Notes: a model not told the origin generated them from the letters alone. DNA of 64,000 bases from Candidatus Contubernalis alkalaceticus (GCF_022558445.1 NZ_CP054699.1:1382001-1446000), one strand, 5' to 3'; positions 9,652 through 19,326 are shown, numbered from the stretch's first letter. Translations and numbers: made by a program.

Positions 9652-10665
9652 TTGACTACACTGGTAGCGTCCATCGTTATTTTTGGTCTGTTAATCTTTT
9701 TTCATGAGTTGGGACATTTTATAGTAGCAAAGAGGGTCGGGATCGGTGTCCTGGAGTTTGCCATAGGCTTTGGGCCTAAGCTGATTTCTGTAGAAAGAGA
9801 TGGCACCCGGTATTCCCTCAGAGCACTGCCTTTAGGAGGTTTTTGCCGACTCATGGGGGAAGACCCGGAAGAAGTGGAAGATCAGGCAAGCTTTCAGAAA
9901 CGACCACTGGCTCAACGTTTTGCAGTGATTGTAGCAGGACCATTGATGAATTTTGTTCTGGCGGTAATTTTGTTTTTTTTAATTTATTTCTTTATTTTTG
10001 GGGTGCCATCTACTCAAGTAGGAGAAGTCCTGCCTGATGGTAGGGCTGCTCAAACTGAACTTCAGGCCGGCGACGTGATTCGGGCTATAGATGGAGCAGA
10101 AATGCGCAGTTGGGATGATATTATTGCTGCCATTAATGCCAGTCCCGAAGAAGAACTGGCTTTAACCATAGAGAGAGATGGGAGTTTACAGGAAATCAAG
10201 GTGGTCCCCATGGAAGAACCGGAAACCCAGAGGGGACTCATTGGTATTGCTCATGCCGGCAGGAAATTTTCTTTACTGGGATCTTTACGCCTGGGAATAG
10301 AAAATACCTGGTTTTTTACCCGGTTTATCGTGGTTAGTCTGTCTGAAATCATTACCCGACAGGCTTCTCCGGATGTAGCTGGGCCCATTGGTATTGTTCA
10401 AATGGTAGGCGAAGTAGCCCAGACGGGAATTTCCAACCTTTTAACCCTGGCTGCTATTTTGAGCATTCACCTGGGGCTTTTGAATCTTTTACCCATACCT
10501 GCCCTGGATGGCAGCAGGTTGGTATTTTTTCTGCTGGAGGGAATTCGCGGGAAACCGGTAGATCCCCATAAAGAAAGTTTTATTCATTTCGTTGGTTTCA
10601 CGCTGCTTATTCTTCTAATGATTCTGATTGCTTTTCAAGATATCGCCAGGCTGCAGTTATTTTGA
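9652..10665 (+). CDS. rseP: Site-2 intramembrane zinc protease RseP/RasP
   Basis: Cleaves anti-sigma factors, signal-peptide remnants and cell-division proteins within the membrane. Zinc motif HELGH lies in the first membrane segment at residues 18-22; a PDZ domain spans about 110-180 (VGEVLPDGRAAQTELQAGDVI); the third ligand motif NLLPIPALDGSRL is in a C-terminal membrane segment. I place the start at TTG 9652: the GGGAGTGA at 9636-9643 overlaps the alternative GTG at 9640, which has no ribosome-binding site of its own. 337 aa from this start. It lies between dxr and ispG, a common order. Confidence 0.94.
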   Translation: MTTLVASIVIFGLLIFFHELGHFIVAKRVGIGVLEFAIGFGPKLISVERDGTRYSLRALPLGGFCRLMGEDPEEVEDQASFQKRPLAQRFAVIVAGPLMNFVLAVILFFLIYFFIFGVPSTQVGEVLPDGRAAQTELQAGDVIRAIDGAEMRSWDDIIAAINASPEEELALTIERDGSLQEIKVVPMEEPETQRGLIGIAHAGRKFSLLGSLRLGIENTWFFTRFIVVSLSEIITRQASPDVAGPIGIVQMVGEVAQTGISNLLTLAAILSIHLGLLNLLPIPALDGSRLVFFLLEGIRGKPVDPHKESFIHFVGFTLLILLMILIAFQDIARLQLF

Positions 10666-10695
10666 GCCTATAACTTGAGTGGAAGGTGACCTCAA

Positions 10696-12453
10696 TTGTT
10701 TAATCATAGAAAAGAAACAAAAAAAATTAAGGTGGGGAACATGTTTTTAGGAGGAGATGCCCCGGTCAGCATTCAGTCCATGACCAATACTGACACCCGA
10801 GATGTAGAGAAAACAGTTCAACAAATCATAAAGTTACAAGAATCCGGGTGTGAACTGGTTCGTGTGGCCGTCCCTGATATGGATGCAGCCCAGGCTCTAA
10901 AACAAATAAAGAGCCGTATTTCAATTCCTCTCATTGCAGATATTCATTTTAACTATAAATATGCATTGAAAGCTGTAGAAAATGGAGTGGACAAGGTCAG
11001 AATCAACCCCGGAAATATAGGCAGCAAAGAAAGGGTTAAAGAAGTAGCCAAAGCGGCAGGGGAGTATGGAGTTCCCATCCGAATAGGAGTAAACGCGGGA
11101 TCCCTGGAAAAAAGGCTATTGGAAAAATATGGAGGACCTACTGCAGAAGCAATGGTGGATTCTGCTTTAAGTCAAGCAGGAATGCTGGAGGATTTTAATT
11201 TTGACAATATAATTATTTCCCTAAAATCGGCTGATGTTCTTAAAATGATTAAGGCTTATGACCTGATTTCAGAAAAAACCAACTATCCCCTGCACCTTGG
11301 GGTAACGGAAGCAGGAACTGCCCTAAGATCTGCAGTGAAATCCGGAGTGGGTATAGGGAATTTATTAATGAAGGGAATCGGTGATACCATTCGAGTTTCC
11401 ATCACGGGTAACCCCTTAACGGAAATCCTGGTGGCACGGGAAATTTTACGTTCTGTGGGCCTTCGGGAGATTGGGCCCGAAATTATTTCCTGCCCTACCT
11501 GCGGCAGGTGTGAGATAGATTTAATATCTCTGACTGAAAAGGTAGAAAAGCAGCTGGAGACTTTCCCTTATCCCCTTAAAGTAGCTATAATGGGTTGTGT
11601 GGTCAATGGACCAGGGGAAGCCAGGGAGGCAGATATTGGGATTGCCGGGGGCAGAGGAACAGGAGTCATTTTTAAAAAGGGAGAAGTATTAAAAAAAGTC
11701 CCCGAGGATAATCTCTTTGAGGAATTAATGGAAGAAATTAACTCCCTGGCCGAGGAAAAAAAAGGCATTAACTTTAGGGAGAAAGACATTACGGTTAAGC
11801 CGGAGGAACAAATTTATAGAACTATTGCAATTATTCCGGCTTATAATGAAGGGAAAACCATAGGAAATGTAGTGTCAGTTTTAAAAGGGGTTCCTCTAAT
11901 AAACGATATCATTGTGGTTAGCGACGGTTCGACGGATTCTACCGTCCAGGTGGTCAAGGATTTGGGTGTCAAGTTGATTGAACTGGTGGAGAATCGGGGC
12001 AAGGGAGGTGCCATGAAGGCAGGGCTGGAATGTACTGTAGCAGACATTATTTTGTTTCTGGATGCTGATCTGTTGGGGTTGACTACCACTCACGTATATG
12101 AATTGGTTCAGCCGGTTATTGAAGGAGAAGCAGAAATGACTGTGGGACTGTTTGAAAAGGGTAGGGTGGCTACAGACCTGGCTCAAAAAGTGGCTCCTTA
12201 TCTCTCTGGCCAGAGAGCGGTTAAGAGGACTCTTTTGGAAAACGTCAGTGGAATGGACATGGCACGTTTTGGTGTAGAGGTGGCTTTAACAAAACATATT
12301 GAAAACAGCAGAGTAAAGGTTAAAGAAGTTCTTCTAAAGGATATGTCCCATGTTACTAAAGAGGAAAAGTTAGGCGTTATTAAAGGGCTTGCTGCCCGGG
12401 CAAAAATGTATTGGGAGATTGTCAGTTTTTTAGTCAAAAAGGAGTACAATTGA
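10696..12453 (+). CDS. ispG: IspG (HMBPP synthase) fused to a C-terminal family-2 glycosyltransferase
   Basis: 585 aa in one open frame. Residues 1 to about 350 are a complete IspG (GcpE), the [4Fe-4S] enzyme that makes HMBPP from MEcPP in the MEP pathway: SIQSMTNTDTRD, ADIHFNYKYAL, the cluster cysteines in SCPTCGRCE and GCVVNGPGEA are all present. After a charged linker, residues from about 375 onward form a GT-A glycosyltransferase domain: IAIIPAYNEGKTI, VVSDGSTDST, ENRGKGGAMKAGL and the DxD-type metal motif DAD at 456-458. IspG is normally 350-360 aa and stands alone. TTG start at 10696 with GGAAGGTG 7 nt upstream. The second domain's acceptor and sugar are unknown; its N-terminal half resembles polyprenyl-phosphate and glucosyl-phosphoglycerate-type GT2 enzymes. 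Confidence 0.92.
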   Translation: MFNHRKETKKIKVGNMFLGGDAPVSIQSMTNTDTRDVEKTVQQIIKLQESGCELVRVAVPDMDAAQALKQIKSRISIPLIADIHFNYKYALKAVENGVDKVRINPGNIGSKERVKEVAKAAGEYGVPIRIGVNAGSLEKRLLEKYGGPTAEAMVDSALSQAGMLEDFNFDNIIISLKSADVLKMIKAYDLISEKTNYPLHLGVTEAGTALRSAVKSGVGIGNLLMKGIGDTIRVSITGNPLTEILVAREILRSVGLREIGPEIISCPTCGRCEIDLISLTEKVEKQLETFPYPLKVAIMGCVVNGPGEAREADIGIAGGRGTGVIFKKGEVLKKVPEDNLFEELMEEINSLAEEKKGINFREKDITVKPEEQIYRTIAIIPAYNEGKTIGNVVSVLKGVPLINDIIVVSDGSTDSTVQVVKDLGVKLIELVENRGKGGAMKAGLECTVADIILFLDADLLGLTTTHVYELVQPVIEGEAEMTVGLFEKGRVATDLAQKVAPYLSGQRAVKRTLLENVSGMDMARFGVEVALTKHIENSRVKVKEVLLKDMSHVTKEEKLGVIKGLAARAKMYWEIVSFLVKKEYN

Positions 12454-12462
12454 TGGCCGCCC

Positions 12463-12491
12463 TTGCACAAACCCGTTTATTATGTTAGAAT
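12463..12491 (+). promoter_or_regulatory. Strong SigA-type promoter for the rimP-nusA-infB operon
   Basis: TTGCAC at 12463-12468, 17-bp spacer, TAGAAT at 12486-12491 with an extended TG at 12483-12484. It starts ten bases after the ispG fusion stop codon and drives the next operon. Confidence 0.75.
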
Positions 12492-12520
12492 GTATACGGA
12501 AAATTAGGGAAGTTTTTCTG

Positions 12521-12543
12521 AAGAGTGGGTTTTTCCCACTCTT
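12521..12543 (+). terminator. Leader hairpin before rimP
   Basis: AAGAGTGGG (12521-12529) pairs perfectly with CCCACTCTT (12535-12543) around a TTTTT loop. No long T run follows, so it may be an attenuator or mRNA-stabilising 5' hairpin rather than the ispG terminator. It lies within the leader of the rimP transcript. Confidence 0.5.
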
Positions 12544-12576
12544 TCATATTCGTTTTATTATTTTGGAGGTAAGAGA

Positions 12577-13041
12577 TTGAGTAAAAATAAAATTAACGAA
12601 ATTGTTGGAAAAATTTTTGAGCCTCTACAGGGTATAGACGGACTGGAATTAGTTGACATAGAGTATGTTAAGGAAGGTGCAAATTACTATTTAAGGGTTT
12701 TTATTGATAAGCCTAAGGGGATTACCCTGGAGGACTGTACACTGGTTAATGAAGAACTGAGCCAGGGATTGGATCGGGAGGATCCAATCCCTGAGAGTTA
12801 TATTTTGGAAGTTTCTTCTCCTGGATTGGAACGTCCACTTAAAAAAGAAAAGGACTACATAAGATTTACCGGAAGGGAAATTAAAATCAAAACCTTTGTA
12901 CCCCTGGAAGGTCAAAAAGTATTTACAGGGATTCTAAAGGGGTTTAAGGATGAAATAGTGTCCCTTCAGAATGAAAAGGGTGAGATTAAGGAAATTCCCC
13001 TGGAAAAAGTAGCGAAAGCAAATCTAATGGTTGTTTTTTAA
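12577..13041 (+). CDS. rimP: Ribosome maturation factor RimP
   Basis: RimP helps assemble the 30S subunit. The 154-aa protein is of normal length, with IDKPKGITLEDCTLVNEELS, and the family motif YILEVSSPGLERPLKKEKDY followed by a C-terminal SH3-like barrel (VFTGILKGFKDEIVSL). TTG start at 12577, with TTGGAGGT at 12563-12570 deciding it. It begins the canonical rimP-nusA-rnpM-infB cluster. Confidence 0.96.
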   Translation: MSKNKINEIVGKIFEPLQGIDGLELVDIEYVKEGANYYLRVFIDKPKGITLEDCTLVNEELSQGLDREDPIPESYILEVSSPGLERPLKKEKDYIRFTGREIKIKTFVPLEGQKVFTGILKGFKDEIVSLQNEKGEIKEIPLEKVAKANLMVVF

Positions 13042-13064
13042 AGAGCCTTTGGGGAGGTTATTTT

Positions 13065-14273
13065 ATGAATTATGAGTTTATAGACGCTTTGGAACAGATT
13101 GAGAAGGAAAAGGGTATCAGCAAAGATATACTCTTTGAAGCCATTGAAGCGGCATTGATTTCAGCCTATAAAAAGAATTTTAATACGGCTCCTAATGTGA
13201 AGGTGAGCATTGACCGGGATTCTGGGGAGATAAAGGTTTTCTCATGTCTTACTATAGTGGAAGATGTAAAGGATTCACAGCAGGAATTATCTCTGGCAGA
13301 AGCTAGAGCAATAAGTTCTAAATATCAGGCCGGGGATATTGTAGACATGGAGGTTACTCCAAAAAACTTTGGTAGAATTGCAGCACAAACGGCCAAACAG
13401 GTGGTAATTCAGAGGATTCGGGAAGCAGAAAGAGAAATTATATATAGGGAATATGTTGACCGAGAAGATGACATAGTTACCGGGATTGTTCAGAGAGCAG
13501 ACCAGAAAAATATTATTATTGACCTGGGTAAGGCTGAGGCAATTTTAGCCCCTTCAGAACAGATGCCTAATGAAACCTATAAACAGGGGGACCGGATAAA
13601 AACCTATGTGGTTGAAGTAAAGAAAACAACAAAAGGTCCTCAGATTTTGGTTTCTCGAACTCATCCGGGCCTTTTAAAAAGACTATTTGAACTGGAGGTC
13701 CCAGAAATATTCGACGGTACCGTTGAAATTAAATCTATTGCGCGAGAAGCTGGATTTCGTTCAAAAGCTGCGGTTTTTTCCAGGAATCATGAGGTAGATC
13801 CCGTGGGTTCCTGTGTAGGGCCAAAAGGGGTAAGGGTGCAGACCATTGTAACTGAATTAAAAGGAGAAAAGATAGATATTATTAAATGGAGTGAAGAACC
13901 CAAAGAATTTGTCTCCAATGCTTTGAGCCCGGCAAAGGTAACCTTTGTAGAAATAAAAGAAGATAAAAAAATTGCAGGTGTTGTGGTTCCTGATTATCAG
14001 CTGTCTTTGGCTATTGGTAAAGAAGGACAAAATGCCAGGTTGGCTGCAAAGCTGACCGGTTGGAAAATAGATATTAACAGTGAGTCCCAGGTGAAAAAGC
14101 AGCTGCCGGAGGAAATGGATAAAGACCCTCAGATGGAAGAGGCAGTGCTGAATGAGGATGAGCAAAAGGAAAACCAAGAGGAGAATTCTTTACAATCGGA
14201 TCTTGAAACTGAGGAGGAGAATGCTCTAGATACGGAGTTAGATGCTGAAATCGAAGAGGAAGAGATTACCTAA
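13065..14273 (+). CDS. nusA: Transcription termination/antitermination factor NusA
   Basis: NusA binds RNA polymerase and nascent RNA to modulate pausing and termination. The 402-aa protein has the N-terminal RNAP-binding domain, an S1 domain (about 135-200, DIVTGIVQRADQKNIIIDLGKAEAIL), and two KH domains (VGPKGVRVQTIV and LAIGKEGQNARLAAKLTGWKIDI). The last 55-60 residues are a highly acidic, probably disordered tail (many Glu/Asp), in place of the AR repeats of proteobacterial NusA. ATG 13065 follows GGGGAGG. Confidence 0.96.
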   Translation: MNYEFIDALEQIEKEKGISKDILFEAIEAALISAYKKNFNTAPNVKVSIDRDSGEIKVFSCLTIVEDVKDSQQELSLAEARAISSKYQAGDIVDMEVTPKNFGRIAAQTAKQVVIQRIREAEREIIYREYVDREDDIVTGIVQRADQKNIIIDLGKAEAILAPSEQMPNETYKQGDRIKTYVVEVKKTTKGPQILVSRTHPGLLKRLFELEVPEIFDGTVEIKSIAREAGFRSKAAVFSRNHEVDPVGSCVGPKGVRVQTIVTELKGEKIDIIKWSEEPKEFVSNALSPAKVTFVEIKEDKKIAGVVVPDYQLSLAIGKEGQNARLAAKLTGWKIDINSESQVKKQLPEEMDKDPQMEEAVLNEDEQKENQEENSLQSDLETEEENALDTELDAEIEEEEIT

Positions 14274-14320
14274 GTTTTTGCTGTAATATTGTCCAGCAAG
14301 AATTTAAGAAGGAGGGCGAA

Positions 14321-14599
14321 ATGGCCAGAAAAAAAACGATTCCCCTGAGGGTCTGCATAGGATGTCAGGAGAAAAAAAGTAAAAAAGACCTGATAAGAAT
14401 TGTAAGGACTCCTGAAGACACTATAGAAATAGACTTTACTGGAAAACGTTCTGGTCGCGGCACTTACATTTGTCTCTCATTATCCTGTTTTCAGCAGGCG
14501 GTCAAGGGGAAACGCATAGAAAAAAATCTACAGCGTCCGGTATCACCAGAGGTAATTACCCAGTTGGAAAAAACTCTGAAGGAAATGGATGACCATTGA
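14321..14599 (+). CDS. rnpM: RNase P modulator RnpM (YlxR family)
   Basis: 92-aa small RNA-binding protein of the YlxR/DUF448 family; in B. subtilis YlxR (RnpM) binds the RNase P RNA and modulates its activity. Visible signature: PLRVCIGCQEKKSKKDLIRI, then GKRSGRGTYICLSLSCFQQAV, with the paired Cys residues of the family. ATG 14321 after GGAGGG. It sits between nusA and infB as usual, but the ribosomal L7Ae-like gene ylxQ that commonly follows is absent. Confidence 0.93.
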   Translation: MARKKTIPLRVCIGCQEKKSKKDLIRIVRTPEDTIEIDFTGKRSGRGTYICLSLSCFQQAVKGKRIEKNLQRPVSPEVITQLEKTLKEMDDH

Positions 14600-14666
14600 A
14601 TACAGAGTTTAAAAAACTTAAATGACCAATTTCTATAAGGGGGTCAATTAAATGGAGGTGTAGTTT

Positions 14667-16742
14667 ATGGAAAAAATAAGGGTATATGAGCTGGCTAAAA
14701 AATTAGATATATCCAGCAAAGAATTAGTTTTAATTTTAAAGGATCTAGATATAAAACATATTAAAAACCATATGAGCAGTATTGATGATGAAACAGCAGC
14801 TATGGTTGTTGATTTGTTAACCAAAAAGGATAAAGATGAGGTTAATGAACCAGAGGTGAAAGAACCAGAGGTGAAAGTAAAAGAGGGTATAAACCCGGAT
14901 GTGAAAGAGCAAAAGGAAAAGAACCCAAAGAAAGATACGAGAAAAGAAAAACGTTTTGATAAGAAACAAGGTAGAGAGAACCAGGGAGAAAAGAATAGCA
15001 TAGTGGTGGAAACCCCAATAATTGTTAAAAGTTTGGCAGATATTTTAAAGGTTTCTCCTGGGGAACTTATTAAAAAACTTATGACCTTAGGAGTTTTAGC
15101 CAGCATTAATCAAGAGGTAGATCCTGATGCTGTAAAAATCGTGGGGGAAGAATTTGGGTATTTAGTTGAATTGAAAGCCGCAGAAAAAGAAGAGATTGAA
15201 AACGAATTAATAGAGGTTGAAGATGATCCTAAAAATCTTAAACCAAGGGCCCCGGTGGTCACTGTCTTAGGTCATGTGGATCACGGCAAAACCTCTCTTT
15301 TAGATGCCATTCGAGAAACCAAAGTAACTTCACAGGAAGCCGGAGGAATAACTCAGCACATTGGGGCCTATCAGGCCGTAGTCAATGATCAAAAAGTTGT
15401 TTTCCTGGATACTCCTGGTCACGAAGCCTTTACTTCTATGAGAGCCAGGGGTGCCCAAGTAACTGATGTAGCTATCCTGGTAGTAGCAGCAGATGATGGA
15501 GTTATGCCCCAGACTATTGAGGCTATCAACCATGTTCGGGCAGCCGGTGTTCCTATTATTGTTGCGGTAAATAAGATTGATAAAGCTAATGCTAATCCTG
15601 ATAGGGTGAAACAGCAGCTTTCAGAATACGGGCTGGTTCCTGAGGAATGGGGAGGCGAAACCATATTCGCACCAGTTTCCGCCCTTAAGGGAGAGGGATT
15701 GGATCATCTGCTGGAGATGATTATTTTGCTGGCGGAAATGTCTGAGTTAAAAGCCAATCCCACAGCAACAGCCAGGGGAATTGTGATTGAGGCCCAGTTA
15801 GATAAGGGCAAGGGCCCGGTGGCAACCATACTAATTCAAAACGGCAGTTTGAAAGTAGGAGACTCCATTGTTTGTGGTTCTATTAGTGGGAAAGTAAGAG
15901 CCATGATTAATGATAAAGGGAAGCAAGTAAAAAAGGCTCTTCCGTCTATGCCTGTTGAAGTTCAAGGGTTTTCAGAAATACCTGAAGCCGGGGATATATT
16001 TCAGGTGGTCAAGGATGAAAAAATAGCACGTCAGATTGCTGAAAAAAGGTCCATTAAAAGACGGGAAGCTGAACTGCAGAAGACTAAAAAGGTTTCCCTG
16101 GATGATCTTTATAAACAGATTCAGGAAGGATATCTGAAAGATTTAAATATTATCATTAAAGGAGACGTTCAAGGTTCTGTAGAAGCGCTGAAGGATTCTC
16201 TGTTGAAAATTGGGAATGAAGAGGTCCGTTTGCAGGTTATTCATACTGGAGTAGGAGCAGTTACTGAATCTGATATTATGCTGGCAGATGCCTCAAATGC
16301 TATAATTATTGGTTTTAACGTAAGGCCTGAGCCTAATGCCCGAAAAATGGCTGAACAGGAAAATGTTGAGGTTAAGCTGTACCGGGTTATTTATGAAATT
16401 ATTGAGGATATTAATGCCGCCATGACCGGAATGCTGGATCCTAAGTTTGAAGAGGTGATTTTAGGTAGGGCTGAAATTCGCCAGACTTTTAAAGTATCCA
16501 GGCTGGGAACCATCGCCGGTTGTCATGTAATTGATGGCAAAATTACCAGGGATTCCGGGATCAGGGTTATTAGAAACGGAATTGTAATTCATGAGGGTAA
16601 GATTGATTCTTTAAAAAGATTTAAAGATGATGTGCGGGAAGTAGTGGATGGGTACGAGTGCGGTATCATGTTGGAAAGGTTTAATGATATAAAAGAACAA
16701 GATATTTTGGAAGCTTTTGTAATGCAGGAAGTGAAAGCATAA
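14667..16742 (+). CDS. infB: Translation initiation factor IF-2
   Basis: GTPase that places initiator fMet-tRNA on the ribosome. The 691-aa protein has an N-terminal helical domain ([21 protein letters not shown]), a Lys/Glu-rich linker of roughly residues 55-120, then the G domain: GHVDHGKT at 202-209, DTPGHEAFT and NKIDKANA. Domains II-IV follow, with the fMet-tRNA-binding C-terminal beta barrel. The N-terminal region is short relative to enterobacterial IF-2, as in Firmicutes. ATG 14667 with GGAGGTG upstream. Confidence 0.97.
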   Translation: MEKIRVYELAKKLDISSKELVLILKDLDIKHIKNHMSSIDDETAAMVVDLLTKKDKDEVNEPEVKEPEVKVKEGINPDVKEQKEKNPKKDTRKEKRFDKKQGRENQGEKNSIVVETPIIVKSLADILKVSPGELIKKLMTLGVLASINQEVDPDAVKIVGEEFGYLVELKAAEKEEIENELIEVEDDPKNLKPRAPVVTVLGHVDHGKTSLLDAIRETKVTSQEAGGITQHIGAYQAVVNDQKVVFLDTPGHEAFTSMRARGAQVTDVAILVVAADDGVMPQTIEAINHVRAAGVPIIVAVNKIDKANANPDRVKQQLSEYGLVPEEWGGETIFAPVSALKGEGLDHLLEMIILLAEMSELKANPTATARGIVIEAQLDKGKGPVATILIQNGSLKVGDSIVCGSISGKVRAMINDKGKQVKKALPSMPVEVQGFSEIPEAGDIFQVVKDEKIARQIAEKRSIKRREAELQKTKKVSLDDLYKQIQEGYLKDLNIIIKGDVQGSVEALKDSLLKIGNEEVRLQVIHTGVGAVTESDIMLADASNAIIIGFNVRPEPNARKMAEQENVEVKLYRVIYEIIEDINAAMTGMLDPKFEEVILGRAEIRQTFKVSRLGTIAGCHVIDGKITRDSGIRVIRNGIVIHEGKIDSLKRFKDDVREVVDGYECGIMLERFNDIKEQDILEAFVMQEVKA

Positions 16743-16755
16743 GCTGGAGGATGAA

Positions 16756-17037
16756 ATGGTTATTGGGCTTTGTACTCTAGAAATGTTTTTTCCAAATCTC
16801 CAGTCTTTAAAAGATAAACGACGAATATTAAAGAGTATTCAGGCAAAATTGAGGCAAAAATATAATATATCTGTTGCAGAAATCGGTGACCATGATAAGT
16901 GGCAGAAAACTACTTTGGCGGTTGCCTGTGTAAGTAATGATTCCGGGTTTGCAAGTCAAGTAGTAAATCAGATTGTTAGGGAACTTGAGAATCATAAGGA
17001 AGGTTATGTAATCGATTTTAAAGTAGAAATAATTTGA
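16756..17037 (+). CDS. YlxP-like DUF503 family protein
   Basis: 93 aa. MVIGLCTLEMFFPNLQSLKDKRRILKSIQAKLRQKYNISVAEIGDHD matches the DUF503 family (B. subtilis YlxP), a small beta-alpha protein conserved between infB and rbfA. Its role is not established, although a link to ribosome assembly or initiation is inferred from this constant position. ATG 16756 with CTGGAGG upstream, 13 bp after infB. Confidence 0.9.
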   Translation: MVIGLCTLEMFFPNLQSLKDKRRILKSIQAKLRQKYNISVAEIGDHDKWQKTTLAVACVSNDSGFASQVVNQIVRELENHKEGYVIDFKVEII

Positions 17038-17057
17038 TTTTTTGGGGGTATTTTAAC

Positions 17058-17435
17058 ATGTCCAGACAAAAGGCTCGTGCAAACAGGGTAGCAGAACAGA
17101 TTAAAAAAGAGGTCAGTCAAATTCTTCAGTCAGAAATAAAAGACCCCAGGATTACCGGTTTTTTAAGTGTTACCGATGTTGAGGTAACCAGAGATCTGGG
17201 AGCTGCCAAAATTTTTGTCAGTATATACGGTACTGAATCCGAAAAACAATTAACCCTCAGGGCACTGGACAGTGCTCAGGGTTTTATTCGTACAGAAGTA
17301 GGAAAAAGAATTCAATTAAGGCATGTACCGGAAGTAAGTTTTCGTCTGGATCAATCCATTGAATACGGGGCTCATATATCGGGAATATTAAAAAACTTAA
17401 AGGAAAAAGAGAATAGAGGAGAAGATAGTGATTAG
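17058..17435 (+). CDS. rbfA: Ribosome-binding factor A
   Basis: Cold-responsive 30S maturation factor with a KH fold. 125 aa from the ATG at 17058, which has GGGGGT at 17044-17049; the earlier in-frame ATG at 17034 lies inside ylxP and has no ribosome-binding site. MSRQKARANRVAEQIKKEVSQILQ and IKDPRITGFLSVTDVEVTRDL are typical. Its last codons overlap the GTG of nrnA by 8 bp, so the two are translationally coupled. Confidence 0.95.
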   Translation: MSRQKARANRVAEQIKKEVSQILQSEIKDPRITGFLSVTDVEVTRDLGAAKIFVSIYGTESEKQLTLRALDSAQGFIRTEVGKRIQLRHVPEVSFRLDQSIEYGAHISGILKNLKEKENRGEDSD

Positions 17436-18417
17436 CGCAAGCCTTGAAACTATTTCTAAACTTTTATTAGAAGAAGACAATTTTTTAATAGCCTCCCATA
17501 TGAGTCCTGACGGTGACAGTGTGGGTTCTGCCCTGGCTTTATGGATGGCTTTGCAGGCACTGGGAAAAACGACTGAGGTAACTACCGTAGACCCGGTTCC
17601 TTTTAAGTATCGTTTTCTTCCCTGTTGGGAACAGGTGAAAGTCTGGCAGGAGGTTAAAAGTAAGGCATATGGCTTATTTATTATTCTGGACAGCAGTGAT
17701 TTAAGACGAATTGAGCCTTTACTTTCTTTGGCCCAGAGCCAAAAAATTCTAAACATTGATCACCATATAACTAATGAAAGATATGGCATGTACAATCATA
17801 TAGATTCTCAGGCGGGTTCTGTGGGGGAAATCATATTTGAAATTATAAAACAGATGAAGGTTCAAATATCTAAAGAAATGGCCGTATGCCTTTATACCGC
17901 TTTAAACACTGATACCGGCTCATTTAGATATGCTAACACCACCTCTAGAACCCATAGAATTGCCGGGGCATTAATAGACTTGGGAGTTAAGCCGGCGGAA
18001 ATTACCCGGTATATCTATGAAAATGTCACCCGGGAAGGGACCCTGTTGATTAAAGAGGCATTAAATACCTTACATTTTGAGTGTCAAGGACAAATTGCCC
18101 ATATCACTGTAACCCGGGAAATGATGGAGCGGACCGGGGCTAGAGATGAGGATACTGAAGGGCTGGTGAATTATACCCGTAATATTGGCGGCGTTGAAAT
18201 CGGGATAATTTTTAAAGAAATTTGTGCGGAAAAGGTAAGGGTGGGATTCCGTTCCCATGGTGTGGATGTGAGTAAACTGGCGGAGATTTACGGCGGAGGG
18301 GGACATCCCCGGGCAGCCGGCTGTCAGTTGGAAAAAAGCATATCCCAAGCCAGGCCGGAGGTTATAAAAAGTGCCGGAAAATTTTTAGAGGAATGTAAAA
18401 ATCCTGTGAATGGGTGA
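17428..18417 (+). CDS. nrnA: Bifunctional oligoribonuclease / PAP phosphatase NrnA (DHH family)
   Basis: Degrades 2-5-nt RNA and dephosphorylates 3'-phosphoadenosine 5'-phosphate. The 329-aa protein has the manganese-binding motifs SPDGDSVGS near residue 26, LDSSD, and the family name motif DHH at 111-113, followed by a DHHA1 domain ending in GGGGHPRAAGC. GTG start at 17428 with AGAGGAG 5 nt upstream, overlapping the rbfA end. The stop is directly followed by the truB ATG. Confidence 0.95.
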   Translation: MISASLETISKLLLEEDNFLIASHMSPDGDSVGSALALWMALQALGKTTEVTTVDPVPFKYRFLPCWEQVKVWQEVKSKAYGLFIILDSSDLRRIEPLLSLAQSQKILNIDHHITNERYGMYNHIDSQAGSVGEIIFEIIKQMKVQISKEMAVCLYTALNTDTGSFRYANTTSRTHRIAGALIDLGVKPAEITRYIYENVTREGTLLIKEALNTLHFECQGQIAHITVTREMMERTGARDEDTEGLVNYTRNIGGVEIGIIFKEICAEKVRVGFRSHGVDVSKLAEIYGGGGHPRAAGCQLEKSISQARPEVIKSAGKFLEECKNPVNG

Positions 18418-19326
18418 ATGAATATGGAAGGTTATATTAATTTTCTTAAAGCCCCCGGTAATACCTCTCATCAATGTGTAGCTTTTTTTAGAAAAATGTT
18501 GGGTATGAAAAAAATTGGACACGCCGGAACCCTTGACCCTGGTGCTGCCGGGGTTTTACCAATTTGTTTAGGGAAGGGGACAAAAGCGGCTGATTATCTC
18601 CTGGAATCCTCTAAAATTTACCGGGCTGAGCTGTATTTGGGGGTAACCACAGATACCCAGGATGCTTACGGAAAAATTACTGGAGGTTCATGTTTTAAAG
18701 ATATAAGTGAGGAACGGGTAAGGGAAATCTTTGGTGAATTCAGGGGGAAAATTACTCAGGTTCCACCTATGTACTCTGCAGTTAAGCATAAGGGGAAGCC
18801 TCTCTATAAATTGGCCCGCCAGGGAGAAGTTATCCCCCGTAAGGCCCGGGAGGTTATGATTTACTCCCTGGAGATATTAGACATTAATCTGCCCAGGGTA
18901 TTATTTCAGGTAGAATGTTCTAAAGGGACATATGTAAGGACTCTGGCTGTTGACATTGGAGAAAGGCTGGGAACTGGAGCTTATCTCTCTTTTTTACTAA
19001 GAGTTAAATCGGGACCCTTTATGATAGAAGAATCTTATACTCAAGAAGAATTGGAAGTAAAAATGGGGGAAGGAAATATCCAACAGTGCATACTTCCCCT
19101 GGATTACGCCTATGGGCATTTTCCTGATGCTGTTCTGAAGGAGGAGGCCTTAATTCCTTTTATTAATGGTGTACCTCAGCCTCTTACAGGCTTGAAAAAT
19201 TATTCGCTTTGGGATAAAATATTAAGGGTTTATTCTCCTGAAGGTACCTTTTTAGCCCTGGGGGAATGGCAGACAGGCTGCAGTCAACCGATGCTCAAAC
19301 CGAAAAAAATCTTCAGGCAGGGTTGA
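18418..19326 (+). CDS. truB: tRNA pseudouridine-55 synthase TruB
   Basis: Makes the universal pseudouridine 55 in the T-loop of tRNAs. The 302-aa protein starts ATG at 18418 with no gap after nrnA and shows the catalytic Asp40 in GHAGTLDPGAAGVLP, the ARQGE region after SAVKHKGKPLYKLA, and the CSKGTYVRTLAVDIG motif. A C-terminal PUA-like part completes the length. Order nrnA-truB-ribF is standard for Firmicutes. Confidence 0.96.
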   Translation: MNMEGYINFLKAPGNTSHQCVAFFRKMLGMKKIGHAGTLDPGAAGVLPICLGKGTKAADYLLESSKIYRAELYLGVTTDTQDAYGKITGGSCFKDISEERVREIFGEFRGKITQVPPMYSAVKHKGKPLYKLARQGEVIPRKAREVMIYSLEILDINLPRVLFQVECSKGTYVRTLAVDIGERLGTGAYLSFLLRVKSGPFMIEESYTQEELEVKMGEGNIQQCILPLDYAYGHFPDAVLKEEALIPFINGVPQPLTGLKNYSLWDKILRVYSPEGTFLALGEWQTGCSQPMLKPKKIFRQG

